A stretch of DNA of 64,000 nt from Clostridium putrefaciens. GTDB taxonomy: Bacteria > Bacillota > Clostridia > Clostridiales > Clostridiaceae. The stretch is taken from positions 3,043,109 through 3,107,108 of the forward strand of contig NZ_UFWZ01000001.1 of NCBI RefSeq assembly GCF_900461105.1. Reading direction: 5' to 3'. This document shows, one piece after another, positions 9,146-17,867 of the stretch (positions within the stretch are counted from its first letter, which is position 1; each line of letters begins with the position of its first letter). The position numbers were made by a program, and so were the translations under genes. The notes under the pieces were generated by a model, which worked only from the letters and a program-made list of their open reading frames with translations, made no database searches and was not told where the DNA came from.

Positions 9146-9933
9146 TGAGTAGTGGCTTATACTCCACAGAAAAAAGAAGCACCGATACAGTTTTAGATTT
9201 AAATAAGGTAAAACCCTACGGAGATACTATGAATGATGGTAAGGTTCAACTAAGCTTTACATTACCCTTACCTGATAATGATAAAAGTGCTGAGGCTGCT
9301 AAAGTACTTGCAAGAAAGATGGGTCTTGAAGAGCCTAACGTTGCACATCATGCTGCCTTGGATAAGAACTTTACATTTTACGTAGTATATGGAACGCTAA
9401 CTCATACTGTAGACTATGAATCTATTCATGTACAAACTGTAGAAGTTGATACCTTATCTATGGAAGAAGTTAATGATTATATAAAAGAAAATATACAAAG
9501 AAAGATAGTTATAATGGGTGCTAGCACTGGAACAGATGCTCACACCGTTGGAATAGATGCCATAATGAATATGAAAGGATATGCTGGTCACTATGGTTTA
9601 GAAAGATATGAGATGATAGAAGCTTATAATTTAGGTAGTCAGGTCCCTAATGAGGAATTTGTAAAAAGAGCTATTGAACTTAAGGCCGACATCCTTCTAG
9701 TATCACAAACAGTAACACAGAAAAATGTTCATATTCAAAACCTTACAGAACTTGTAGAACTTCTAGAAGCTGAAGGATTAAGAGATAAAGTCCTACTTAT
9801 ATGTGGTGGACCTAGAATAAGTCATGAATTAGCTAAAGAATTAGGCTATGATGCTGGCTTTGGACCTGGTAAGTATGCTGATGATGTGGCAACATTTTCA
9901 GTAACAGAAATGGTAGAAAGAAACCTTATATAA
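9145..9933 (+). CDS. kamE: Beta-lysine 5,6-aminomutase, beta subunit (B12-binding)
   Basis: This 262-residue subunit carries the cobalamin base-off/His-on motif D131-A-H133-T-V-G136, with His133 as the lower cobalt ligand. Lys144 (MNMKGYAG) is at the position known to form the internal aldimine with PLP. A C-terminal Rossmann-like B12 domain follows (LLICGGPRISHE). The ATG overlaps the last base of kamD. It is the last gene of the lysine operon and a strong terminator follows. Confidence 0.96.
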   Translation: MSSGLYSTEKRSTDTVLDLNKVKPYGDTMNDGKVQLSFTLPLPDNDKSAEAAKVLARKMGLEEPNVAHHAALDKNFTFYVVYGTLTHTVDYESIHVQTVEVDTLSMEEVNDYIKENIQRKIVIMGASTGTDAHTVGIDAIMNMKGYAGHYGLERYEMIEAYNLGSQVPNEEFVKRAIELKADILLVSQTVTQKNVHIQNLTELVELLEAEGLRDKVLLICGGPRISHELAKELGYDAGFGPGKYADDVATFSVTEMVERNLI

Positions 9934-9960
9934 CTAAATTATATTAATTCAACAAATGAG

Positions 9961-9996
9961 GCTGTCGCACTAAAAAATTAGTGCGACAGCTTTTTG
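9961..9996 (+). terminator. Intrinsic terminator of the lysine operon
   Basis: GCTGTCGCAC (9961-9970) pairs perfectly with GTGCGACAGC (9981-9990), extended by TAA/TTA, and is followed by TTTTT. The GGCTGTCGCAC arm also resembles the outer end of IS1182-type elements, and an IS1182 remnant starts 60 bases later. The hairpin may therefore have arrived with that element. Confidence 0.85.
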
Positions 9997-10006
9997 TCTA
10001 AAAAAA

Positions 10007-10038
10007 TAAATCTCCCACTCGAAAGAGTGGAAGATTTA
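10007..10038 (+). other. Second hairpin before the IS1182 transposase remnant
   Basis: TAAATCTCCCACTC pairs with GAGTGGAAGATTTA around a GAAA tetraloop, with one mismatch. It lies between the terminator and the remnant's ATG and probably shields the transposase gene from readthrough, a common arrangement in insertion sequences. The role is inferred. Confidence 0.5.
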
Positions 10039-10053
10039 TAGTAAAATTAATAT

Positions 10054-10536
10054 ATGACAAAACATATTAATTTACATAAAAATTATACTGCAAATCGTGG
10101 AAATTATCAATTAAAACTTCCACTAAATATTGGGTACATGATTCCAAATAATAATTCGGTGCGTTTGCTAAGTCAGTTTGTAGAGGAGATGGATTAAACA
10201 GATTTATATTTGACTTATTCCCGATTAAGGGGAAATCAGGCTACGCCTCGTCAGATGTTGAAGATTGTACTTTATTCTTACATGAATCATAGCTATTCTT
10301 CTAGGGAAATGGAAACCTCCTGCAAAAGAGATGTGAATTTTATGTACCTTTTAGAAGGGTCACAAGTACCAGATCATTCTACCTTTGCAAGGTTTCGTAG
10401 TCTTCACTTTGCTCCCTGTTCAGAAACAATTATGGCTGAAATGACAAATTTTCTTTACGAGATTGGAGAAATATTAGGAGATTCTATATTTATTGATGGT
10501 ACAAAGATAGAGGCATGCGGATTGCTCACCCTATTC
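10054..10536 (+). pseudogene. IS1182-family transposase remnant, N-terminal part with in-frame stop
   Basis: The frame opening at ATG 10054 reads like the N-terminal region of IS1182-type transposases: an IPNNNSVRLLSQFVEEMD segment, then YSYMNHSYSSREMETSCKRD, SQVPDHSTFARFR and FIDGTKIEA. A TAA at 10195-10197 interrupts it in frame. Similarity to the family stops after IEA at about 10515, just before the left end of an IS3-family element. The DDE C-terminal half is missing, so it cannot encode a working transposase. Confidence 0.8.
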
Positions 10537-10560
10537 TGGACATTTCCTAACGAATGCTAA

Positions 10561-11389
10561 CTAATTTATAGATTCCCTTATAAATTGATTTGGAATTATA
10601 TAGCTTAAGCTCCCATGGATTCTTTCTTCATTATAGAATTTTATATATCCATAAATAAGTCTGTATCCATCAGTGAAGTTTTTAATTTCATTCCAAGCTA
10701 TACATGCCTTAGAAAGTAAGGAATTAAAAGATTCTATATGTGCATTATAGTTAGGTGAATTTACAGGAATACGCTCATGATATATATTGTTAACCTTATA
10801 TAAATGTTCAAATTTAACGGAAGTAAATTGTGGACCATTATCACTCATAGAGAATTAGATTTGAGGTAGCTCCATTCTCTATGAGTACCCTTTTTATTGC
10901 AGTAATTGCATCATCAGTGGTGGCAGTTTTAGTTATTTCTCTCCCCACAATTTTTCTAGAACAAACATCAATAATATCTGTGAGCATTATAAATTGCCCA
11001 TTTAATGCTTTAACATATTTTATATCTATTTGCCATAGCTGATTTATAGCTGTTATGTTTCTTGCAACGGCAAGATGACCTTGTTTAGTATGTTTTACAT
11101 ATGGTAGAAGCAATCCTATCTTATTAGCTAATCTGTATACCTTTTTAGCATTTATATGTAGCCCATGATTTCGGCGGATAATTTGAGTGATTTTTTTATA
11201 ACCATAAAATGGAGTCTTTTTACACGCTTTATGTAAAAGAGTTTCAATGACAGAATCATCCACAATACAATTGTTTATCCCATATGAAAATCCAGGGAAG
11301 GGTCTGCCTACTTTAGAATTTGAATCATCATCATTTTTTATTACTTTTTTCTTTGGATAAAAAGCTGATCTTGATATTTGAAGCAACAT
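10561..11389 (-). pseudogene. IS3-family OrfB (DDE transposase), frameshifted
   Basis: Two frames make up one rve-type integrase. The upstream part (10841-11389) holds HTH_21-like sequence (TPFYGYKKIT) and the first catalytic Asp in WQIDIKYVKA. The downstream part (10561-10848) holds the second Asp in SDNGPQFTS and the Glu in AHIESFNSLL. They are joined at about 10841-10850, where the first frame stops after LILYE and the second enters at MSDNGP. A small indel has therefore split the DDE triad between frames. The expected orfA/orfB programmed frameshift would lie upstream, near 11400-11450. Confidence 0.8.
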
Positions 11390-11451
11390 ACATGCTCTAG
11401 ATATTTTAAGTCCCTTTTGAGTATATTCTTTAGCTAAAACTAGTTTGTCTT

Positions 11452-11760
11452 CTACCGTAGGTAATTCTTTTTTTTTAATAAATCCTGAAGCATATCAAGT
11501 TCTAATTCTTTCTTACCAACGAGTTCCTTCAGTTTACGATTTTCTTCTTCTAAGGCTCTTTCCTTAACACTTGGTTGATAATCTTTTGGTTCTGTCGCAT
11601 TAATTATATCAAGCTGTCGCTTAAAGGTGGATAGTGTTGATGAGGATAATTCATACTTCTTGCAAACCTGAGCATGAGTAAACCCATTATTTAATTCTTC
11701 AATAATCTTTATTTTATCATCTAATGTAAACTTTCTTCTTGCCATATTTCTAACCTTCAT
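11452..11760 (-). CDS. IS3-family OrfA (helix-turn-helix protein)
   Basis: This 102-residue protein has an N-terminal helix-turn-helix (FTHAQVCKKYELSSSTLSTF) and a C-terminal leucine-rich coiled coil (LEEENRKLKELVGKKELELD), the standard OrfA layout. It normally binds the terminal repeats and is fused to OrfB by frameshifting. It is intact, but its OrfB is broken, so the element is probably immobile. Translation could start at 11760 or at the ATG of MARRKF at 11745. Confidence 0.8.
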   Translation of the reverse strand: MKVRNMARRKFTLDDKIKIIEELNNGFTHAQVCKKYELSSSTLSTFKRQLDIINATEPKDYQPSVKERALEEENRKLKELVGKKELELDMLQDLLKKKNYLR

Positions 11761-11808
11761 CTTATAATCTTATATTAACATGCTCGTTAGAAACTGTCGA
11801 AGACTGTT

Positions 11809-11922
11809 ATGGGGTTAGAATGCCTTCTATATGGGATACCAAACAAAGAATTCAATAACCAACTAGAAATTCTAGATCAGTTCCTGCCAGGTCAACTGAA
11901 TTGCCCGATGAATGCAGGTTAA
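11809..11922 (+). other. Short open frame at the right edge of the IS3 element, unrecognised remnant
   Basis: An open frame of 37 codons from ATG 11809 includes GIPNKEFNNQLEILDQFLPG. It has no ribosome binding site and sits directly against the IS3 right end. I do not recognise it. It may be the 3' end of a host or mobile-element gene cut by the insertion. Confidence 0.25.
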
Positions 11923-11936
11923 TTTATAGCTATAAG

Positions 11937-12012
11937 AAGTGCCTCAAAAAATGATATCCCCATCTTAACACCATGGTGGACGTATTGCTAAATATCATCT
12001 TTTGAAGCACTT
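11937..12012. repeat. 76-bp inverted-repeat unit downstream of lanE
   Basis: Arms of 21 bp (11937-11957 and 11992-12012) match at 19 of 21 positions, AAGTGCcTCAAAA-type against its complement, around a 34-base centre containing CACCATGGTG. It ends eight bases before the lanE stop. It could be a large terminator-like hairpin for the lantibiotic operon or a miniature mobile element. There is no T-run directly after it on the minus strand. Confidence 0.55.
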
Positions 12013-12019
12013 ACAGAAT

Positions 12020-12781
12020 CTAGTTCAAATCACGTTTCATATTACGAAAGCTACCAATTATACACGGTACTACAATCCAGATAAGTATCGAACAAATGTA
12101 TTGTGTACCTGAAACACCTGTAGCACCGGCAATAAATAGCGAAGAAGAGTGTTCAAGCGAAAACCACTTCAAATACGATCCGATAACTGGTAATTGAGAT
12201 ACAATTACCGTTATTGGAGGCACAACAAAATACAAGCCGATTGCGATTGTAATTTCTTGAGTGGCCATAGCCATGGAGAAACCAAATAGCATATTAACAA
12301 GTAAAGGTAACGCCAAAAGAACTACAGAGTATATGGGTTCAGACCAAGAAATAGAATAAGAGTAGATTCCGCTTGCTATTATCGACGCTATCGCAGAAAG
12401 TGCATATAGAGTAATTATAGTTCCAAGAAAAAAAACAAGTAGGATAATAAACTTTGCTAGAATTACTTTATTTCTTTGTGGAACAAAAGTGTATGTAACT
12501 ACTGCAGTGCCTCGTGTCCATTCTTCGCAAATAAGCAATATGAATATTATGGCCAATAGCGTAGAAGCCGGGCTAGATATTGCGATAAATGGATCTGTCC
12601 ATGAGGCGGCATTTTTGAATCTAAAAATACTTACTATAAACATAGCTAATGTTAAAAAAGCCGTTGTCCCAATAATGATCTTTGCAACTTGTGTGTCTGT
12701 TGCTTTTCTGGCCTCTGCTTTAACAATACTGGATAAGCGTATACAATTAGTGTCTTTATTTAATAATATATCAGTTTTCAT
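12020..12781 (-). CDS. lanE: Lantibiotic immunity ABC transporter permease (LanE-like)
   Basis: This protein of about 253 residues is an ABC-2-type permease with six hydrophobic segments. It is encoded just after the ATPase gene and overlaps it by 11 bases. The ATG at 12781 is preferred because GAGGTG lies just upstream; a longer frame to 12850 would run deep into the ATPase gene. In the lacticin 3147 cluster the equivalent pair LtnF/LtnE exports the bacteriocin from the producer membrane and contributes to self-immunity. The same role is inferred here from position and family. Confidence 0.8.
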   Translation of the reverse strand: MKTDILLNKDTNCIRLSSIVKAEARKATDTQVAKIIIGTTAFLTLAMFIVSIFRFKNAASWTDPFIAISSPASTLLAIIFILLICEEWTRGTAVVTYTFVPQRNKVILAKFIILLVFFLGTIITLYALSAIASIIASGIYSYSISWSEPIYSVVLLALPLLVNMLFGFSMAMATQEITIAIGLYFVVPPITVIVSQLPVIGSYLKWFSLEHSSSLFIAGATGVSGTQYICSILIWIVVPCIIGSFRNMKRDLN

Positions 12782-13496
12782 AAGCACCTCTTCTATAAAA
12801 TTGTTCAGTGTATTTAATATAAATTTCTTCCAAGTCGTTGCCCTCTGCAAGTAATTCTTTCAATGGCTTGTCAGCAAGAATCTTTCCTCCGCAAATCATC
12901 ACAACATGGTCGGCAATCTTTTGAACCTCGGATAATAAATGAGAACTTAAAAGTACTGTTCCCCCATCATCAACGAACTTTCTAAGTATAGACCGAATCC
13001 AGCGAATACCATGAGGATCAAGTCCATTCACTGGCTCATCAAGAATAAGTATCTTTGGATTTGCCAATAATGCTTGAGCTATACATAGTCTCTGACGCAT
13101 ACCAAGCGAATATGATTTAATTTTTCTTTTGCCTTCAAGTGGCGTCAATCCGCATTCTTCAAGAACCTGTTCTATCCGAGAGTCTGGAACTCCATTGATG
13201 GTTGAAGCTATCTTGAGCGTTGAGTAACCGCTGCGGCCAGGATGAAGACTCGAGGCATCTAGTACAACTCCAATCGAACGACTCGGATTTTTTAGGTTAT
13301 TATATTTAGTCCCAAAGACAGTAGTAGTCCCAGAAGTCGGCGTTGTCAACCCCACAATGCAGCGTAAGGTAGTAGACTTTCCTGCCCCATTTGGACCTAC
13401 GAATCCAGTAATTGTTCCTGGTTTTATCGAAAACGATACATCATTGATTGCAACAAGTGACTTATACTTCTTTGTTAGGTGAAATATTTCAATCAT
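12771..13496 (-). CDS. lanF: Lantibiotic immunity ABC transporter ATPase (LanF-like)
   Basis: This 241-residue ABC ATPase has Walker A GPNGAGKSTT, signature YSLGMRQRL and Walker B ILILDEPVNGLD, followed by a switch His in LLSSHLLSE. It resembles BcrA/LanF-type ATPases that drive small ABC-2 permeases. The ATG at 13496 follows an AGGAGAAAAA ribosome binding site. With lanE it forms the putative self-protection transporter. A 298-base gap with a degenerate coding remnant separates it from the gene upstream. Confidence 0.85.
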   Translation of the reverse strand: MIEIFHLTKKYKSLVAINDVSFSIKPGTITGFVGPNGAGKSTTLRCIVGLTTPTSGTTTVFGTKYNNLKNPSRSIGVVLDASSLHPGRSGYSTLKIASTINGVPDSRIEQVLEECGLTPLEGKRKIKSYSLGMRQRLCIAQALLANPKILILDEPVNGLDPHGIRWIRSILRKFVDDGGTVLLSSHLLSEVQKIADHVVMICGGKILADKPLKELLAEGNDLEEIYIKYTEQFYRRGAYEN

Positions 13497-13522
13497 TTTT
13501 TCTCCTCCCTATTAATGGTAGT

Positions 13523-13534
13523 GTCAAGTTTGAC
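13523..13534. promoter_or_regulatory. Near-palindrome upstream of lanF
   Basis: GTCAAGTTTGAC is palindromic except at its centre and lies 27 bases upstream of the lanF start codon. It could be an operator. No regulator gene is intact in this cluster, so this is only a suggestion. Confidence 0.2.
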
Positions 13535-13541
13535 GCCCATA

Positions 13542-13740
13542 TTAATCTTTTAAAATTTTATTTACAATGCTAAAATGCTTCGGCGAAACGTAATGTACTA
13601 TCTGTCCCTGAGTTTCCTCCCTATCGGCAGTGATGTCGGAGCATTGTTTTGTCATGCAGTCAAGGTAATGCCGACCTGCCAACGTCCTGCTGCATGTAGA
13701 TGATGTCGCTGTGCGCGACCAAAACGTGGTATACATGTTA
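13542..13740 (-). pseudogene. Frame-broken coding remnant upstream of lanF
   Basis: On the minus strand one frame reads VYHVLVAHSDIIYMQQDVGR before a stop. Another continues as CMTKQCSDITADREETQG and VHYVSPKHFSIVNKILKD to TAA at 13542-13544. The two look like one broken gene. The IIYMQQ and FSIVNK segments faintly recall a LytTR DNA-binding domain, and base composition is richer in GC than the surroundings. A lost LanR-type regulator is possible but unproven. Confidence 0.3.
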
Positions 13741-13794
13741 CAAAATGTAAGTTCTAAGTGAACGCCTGTTTAGCATATACAAGGAAAAATATCT

Positions 13795-13962
13795 TTAAGA
13801 TTTTTTTATCCATAAATAGTACAAAAGCAACGCTATAATCACAGTAACCAGACCGCCAATGCCCCTAGCAAGCCAAACGTTTATCTCTGTCTTTTCCAAT
13901 ATTTCTTTTACAAACGAACCAACTCCTACTGATACTACTAATAAAACAATCTTTTTTATCAT
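13795..13962 (-). CDS. Small two-helix membrane protein in the lantibiotic operon, possible immunity peptide
   Basis: A 55-residue protein starts MIKKIVLLVVSVGVGSF, has a short charged stretch (KEILEKTE), then a second hydrophobic helix (GLVTVIIALLLYYLW) and ends IKKS. The ATG at 13962 follows GGGGGGAGAG. It lies 28 bases after the lanJ stop in the same direction, so it is probably the last gene of the biosynthetic transcript. Lantibiotic operons often carry small membrane immunity proteins (LanI). This one is about half the length of LtnI and I cannot identify it by sequence. Function is inferred from position only. Confidence 0.65.
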   Translation of the reverse strand: MIKKIVLLVVSVGVGSFVKEILEKTEINVWLARGIGGLVTVIIALLLYYLWIKKS

Positions 13963-13990
13963 GCTCTCCCCCCACTTCCATTATCTATAA

Positions 13991-15097
13991 CTAGTTTTCA
14001 TAAACTAAAACACATTTTCCAAATCGGCTAAAATTAAAAAAAGAACGTCGTATAAAATCTCTGCCTTGGATTAGTTTATACTCTTGATCAATGATTGGCC
14101 CTATCCCCGTTCTACTCTGAAGTCTTATAGCTCTTTCTAAATCCTCTGTTGATCCCAAACAATTTCCTAATAATGATACGTTTTTTACTATGCTTTGAGC
14201 TAAAGCACCCCTGACTATAGGCTCTGCGTTATTTGGTGTATCGATCGATAGCAATGGGTGCTGATCCCGCATTCCACAAGTGATATAAGTGCCACCGGTT
14301 TTAATGTACTTTAATGCATGACCAACATTCATATCAAAAAATGGATCGAATGCGTGCGTAAACTTATGTCTGAAAACGTCATTTAGTGCAATATTGTTGC
14401 CAATCCGTTCTACACGTGCAGGATATATTCTTTGCATTTCCGATTCATTCCAATCAGTTGTTGAGAGACAAAGTGGGTTAAAGCCATAAGAGATTAATTG
14501 CTGAATAATGAATAGTGATGTTGCTGATCGCGCACTAAGTACTAACGGAGTCCCGCCGTCAACAAGTATCCCTGATCTCCTTATCATACCTGAAGCAGTT
14601 TGAGATCCCAATGAAAAACATGCAGCCTCTATATTGCTTAATGTTTTTGATACTTTTATTAATTTTTTACTATGAAGACGCAACCACCCTAATGATGCAA
14701 AATTCGTAGCCACACCAGGCAATACTCCCTTCATTCCACTCTCAGGGTATGAACAGTTAGACATAACTCGATCTCCAACTTGAAAATCACATACATCCGC
14801 GCCGATGGCAATGACATCCGCACTAAATTCTGAACCAAAAGGAACAAACAAACGATCTGAGTTTTTAATTTGATCGTAATTTGCTAGCAACAAGGATTTG
14901 TCACGGTAATTGCATGAAAAAGCATTTACCCTTAGAAGTACATACTCACGATTATTAGGCTCTTCAGAATCGAAAGCAGATTGTTCTAGTTCTACCGCTC
15001 CAAGTACTACTTGTACTGGGCCAAACTCAACTGTGCCTAAATCTTTATAGTCTATTGACTCTTTCTTGTTTGGATTAATTGCTACTAAACACTGCAT
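13991..15097 (-). CDS. lanJ: LanJ-type dehydrogenase (dehydroalanine to D-alanine), MDR family
   Basis: This 368-residue medium-chain dehydrogenase/reductase occupies the ltnJ position of the lacticin 3147 operon, after lanM2. LtnJ reduces dehydroalanine, made from serine by the LanM enzymes, to D-alanine in the mature peptides. The N-terminal GroES-like part contains SCNYRDKSLLL and PFGSEFSADV. The usual catalytic-zinc GHE is GSE here, so one zinc ligand is missing. The dinucleotide region reads LVLSARSATSLF rather than a GxGxxG motif. The ATG at 15097 follows AGGAGGG and overlaps the lanM2 end by 13 bases. Confidence 0.8.
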   Translation of the reverse strand: MQCLVAINPNKKESIDYKDLGTVEFGPVQVVLGAVELEQSAFDSEEPNNREYVLLRVNAFSCNYRDKSLLLANYDQIKNSDRLFVPFGSEFSADVIAIGADVCDFQVGDRVMSNCSYPESGMKGVLPGVATNFASLGWLRLHSKKLIKVSKTLSNIEAACFSLGSQTASGMIRRSGILVDGGTPLVLSARSATSLFIIQQLISYGFNPLCLSTTDWNESEMQRIYPARVERIGNNIALNDVFRHKFTHAFDPFFDMNVGHALKYIKTGGTYITCGMRDQHPLLSIDTPNNAEPIVRGALAQSIVKNVSLLGNCLGSTEDLERAIRLQSRTGIGPIIDQEYKLIQGRDFIRRSFFNFSRFGKCVLVYEN

Positions 15098-17862
15098 GTG
15101 TTGTCCCTCCTAAATAACATTTGTTGATACGCATTTGAACTTAGATTTAATGGAAACCAAGATAAGTTGCCGCTATTAAAAATTTGTAATAAGAGAGCAG
15201 CTTCGGCTACACCACTCCACCCAAGAAAATATCCCAGAAGGTAGTCTCTATTTTTCTCACCAGTATAAAATCCATTTTTATTAGCTAGTTCCAACACGTT
15301 TTCCCAATATTGATTTGCTAGAGATAGATACCATTGTTCTCCTGAAGTAGCGTATGTGAATAACAGAGATTGTAGCACCCCAGCAGCTCCGTGACAAATA
15401 GATAAATCTATAGGTCCGGTTTTTGGTAGTAATGTTGCTTTGTTAGCTACTTCATAAAGATTCGGTTTTTCATTTAATATACTTGCCATTTCAGATAGCA
15501 CCATTAACAAACCGGCATTTCCATTGCACCAACCTGTTGGATTTGAAGAGTATTGCATAGTTTCTTTGAAAAGCCCTGTGGATTTCTCCACATTTTTTAG
15601 TGCGTATGACAATCTAAACTGTGCCCATATTGCCCCCAGATTTCCGTGTGCTATTCCATATTTAGAAAATTCAAAAGCTGTGGCCTTAGAAAACATACTA
15701 TCAATTATTTCTAATATATTGCTTGACGTATCAGGGAACGTTGCCAACAAGAGACCAATACCCATTGGCCCCATGTATACATCGCCAAGTGGGATATTCT
15801 CTGATTGAATACTCGCTATAACTTGTTCCGTTTTTTCCAAGCGACCCTTCTTGTGATTAAATATATAATCGAATGAACTGGCTCCTGAAATTACTGATAT
15901 TGACTGAGAAAATTGTGTTGATAGTTCATCAGATAATGATGTTAGACCTCGTTTTGATTGCTCAAAAAGCTTGAAATAAATATCTCGATTTTGAGCCTTT
16001 CCATATTCAGCGAGACGCTCAAATAGGAATAAAGTACCTCCCGTATCATGCAAGGAAATAAAATTAGTAGAATCATAAGATATGGCACAATCTCCATATA
16101 CTCCACCCAACCATCCTGTCTCGGCTTTTTCTGTTTCAGTAGTAATTGCTAAAGCTTGTATCAGATCAATTAATGGGTATGGGTTGTCTTTTGTTACCTG
16201 TCTCAGCATTCTGGAAAAAAACGGTGATTGATAACCCAAATCGTTCACCTTTGTATATTTTGCTTCGTGTATCCTAATTTCAGAATAACTTTCCGCAATT
16301 AATCGCTTGTCAAGTGTCAATCTTTCTTCTGAGAGTTTTTCTAACGAATTGATTGCATTATTTGCCGGAGATATATCGAATACACTATTTGAGACAAACT
16401 TTCCAGAACACATGCACGTATCATTTGCCTTTATATAGAAATAAGGAATGTCTCCATTCTTTATAGAACTTAACTCCTCCATGAGTATATTGTTGGCTAT
16501 TTCTGCATTTCTAACTAATTTAGATGGCTTCAAGTAATTAAGTATTTGATTTATTGCTGTATCATCAATTAGATTTTCAGGGAATAGGCACGCATCAAGG
16601 ATGAATGCATATTGAACTGTTGGTCGTACAATTACTCTAACCAAGCACTGAATATCTGATAACATAGAGCAAACTTCCTTTCTTTTACTTACTATCTTCT
16701 TATATCCCTCAGTATATCCATCAAGAAAATGAGGTTGGAATGGAAGTGGGTCAATCAATTGATCACCGACTAATTTGATTGGCAAAGAGGGTCGAGTAAT
16801 ATTGATCTTTTCTTTAGCTATATCAATGGCATCAGTACCAAGATTTTTAATAGTAAATATCTTTTCGTTAGTTTCTTGTGGATATGGAGTATTAATAGCA
16901 CCAATTAATATTTGATGTGGGATTGTTGGGAGTTTAGCCGGGAGTATTGATGTGGCTACAACAGAACTAAAGAGAGCATCCTCCATTAGCTCATGAAGCG
17001 AATTACTCGGTCGATAAAATGCTGGTCTTAGACTAGTCTCTAAATCAACAAAATATGGCGATGTTCCTTTAAAAATAACATTTTCATCATGTAAGTCTGT
17101 TGCCCCAAGACAGCTGAATACCGCTGCACATAGGCCTAAGTTGTAATAGGCCTCACAAGCCTCCGTTTGCTCTATTGGTGATTGTTGTACAAAACCTTGC
17201 CATCCATATTCTCCTTTATTAACTGTTGGAGCAACTGGTGACATTAGTGGTAAAGCATCAAACTTTAGAATATCGGTAAAAATACTATTTATTATAATAT
17301 CAAGTTCTAATGATCGAGGTTTGTATATAACCTTTTTTGAAGGTTCAAACTCAAAGCAAAGAACGACTTTTGAACCATTATGCGGATCAGAATCAAGTGG
17401 AGATATAGTCTGTAGTTTTGAGCCTCTATCAACCAAATGGTGATCGCAAAGTAATATTATATCTTGACTGAAATTACCACATGCTTCTTCAATATAAGCA
17501 CAGGTGTTTTTTACCGACTGTGTTACCATTTTGCTCAAGCAGTCATATTGTGAAAACCATTTTTTTATCAGATTCTTATCAATTAAGTTGACATATAAAT
17601 CAAACGCTTCTGACGACGAGAGATCAGCGGGTAGTGGCAAACTCCTACCATATTTATGGAACTCATATACAAATGTTTTTTGACAGAGTCTCCAAACATG
17701 ATACTCCAATAGTTTACGTAAAACATCTGTGATTATCTCCTCATCATATGACACTATGTTTTGCCTGGAAAGTCGTTTTTTTGCCTTGTCATGAGCATTG
17801 CTTATTTCTTCAGAAAAAACGTTTTCTACAGCATCAACTAATTTTTGTACAATTAAATTCAT
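15085..17862 (-). CDS. lanM2: Class II lanthionine synthetase LanM2 (presumed A2-specific)
   Basis: This 925-residue bifunctional LanM has an N-terminal lipid-kinase-like dehydratase domain (KVIYKPRSLELD; DLHDENVIF; YFVDLETSLRP) that phosphorylates and eliminates Ser/Thr. Its C-terminal LanC-like cyclase has zinc ligands Cys779 in GWCNG and Cys823-His824 in ICHG, plus an AHG motif. All catalytic landmarks are present, so it should be active. In lacticin 3147 the LanM encoded after lanT modifies the A2 peptide; the same pairing is inferred. The ATG at 17862 follows AAGGAG, six bases after the lanT stop. Confidence 0.93.
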   Translation of the reverse strand: MNLIVQKLVDAVENVFSEEISNAHDKAKKRLSRQNIVSYDEEIITDVLRKLLEYHVWRLCQKTFVYEFHKYGRSLPLPADLSSSEAFDLYVNLIDKNLIKKWFSQYDCLSKMVTQSVKNTCAYIEEACGNFSQDIILLCDHHLVDRGSKLQTISPLDSDPHNGSKVVLCFEFEPSKKVIYKPRSLELDIIINSIFTDILKFDALPLMSPVAPTVNKGEYGWQGFVQQSPIEQTEACEAYYNLGLCAAVFSCLGATDLHDENVIFKGTSPYFVDLETSLRPAFYRPSNSLHELMEDALFSSVVATSILPAKLPTIPHQILIGAINTPYPQETNEKIFTIKNLGTDAIDIAKEKINITRPSLPIKLVGDQLIDPLPFQPHFLDGYTEGYKKIVSKRKEVCSMLSDIQCLVRVIVRPTVQYAFILDACLFPENLIDDTAINQILNYLKPSKLVRNAEIANNILMEELSSIKNGDIPYFYIKANDTCMCSGKFVSNSVFDISPANNAINSLEKLSEERLTLDKRLIAESYSEIRIHEAKYTKVNDLGYQSPFFSRMLRQVTKDNPYPLIDLIQALAITTETEKAETGWLGGVYGDCAISYDSTNFISLHDTGGTLFLFERLAEYGKAQNRDIYFKLFEQSKRGLTSLSDELSTQFSQSISVISGASSFDYIFNHKKGRLEKTEQVIASIQSENIPLGDVYMGPMGIGLLLATFPDTSSNILEIIDSMFSKATAFEFSKYGIAHGNLGAIWAQFRLSYALKNVEKSTGLFKETMQYSSNPTGWCNGNAGLLMVLSEMASILNEKPNLYEVANKATLLPKTGPIDLSICHGAAGVLQSLLFTYATSGEQWYLSLANQYWENVLELANKNGFYTGEKNRDYLLGYFLGWSGVAEAALLLQIFNSGNLSWFPLNLSSNAYQQMLFRRDNTCSV

Positions 17863-17867
17863 AGTTA

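Larger units (their letters stand above)
10537..11800 (-). mobile_element. Degenerate IS3-family insertion sequence
   Basis: About 1.26 kb bounded by imperfect terminal repeats: TGGACATTTCCTAACGAATG at 10537 and, on the other strand from 11800, TCGACAGTTTCTAACGAGCA. Inside are orfA and a frameshifted orfB on the minus strand, in normal IS3 arrangement. I see no clear 3-bp target duplication, and the IS1182 sequence on the left does not resume on the right. The insertion was therefore followed by deletion or rearrangement. Confidence 0.7.

Noticed and set aside
13542..13736. A 64-codon minus-strand gene starting MYTTFWSRTA
   Set aside because: Its first third is out of frame with the more protein-like reading and there is no ribosome site. 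It is better explained as a frame-broken remnant.
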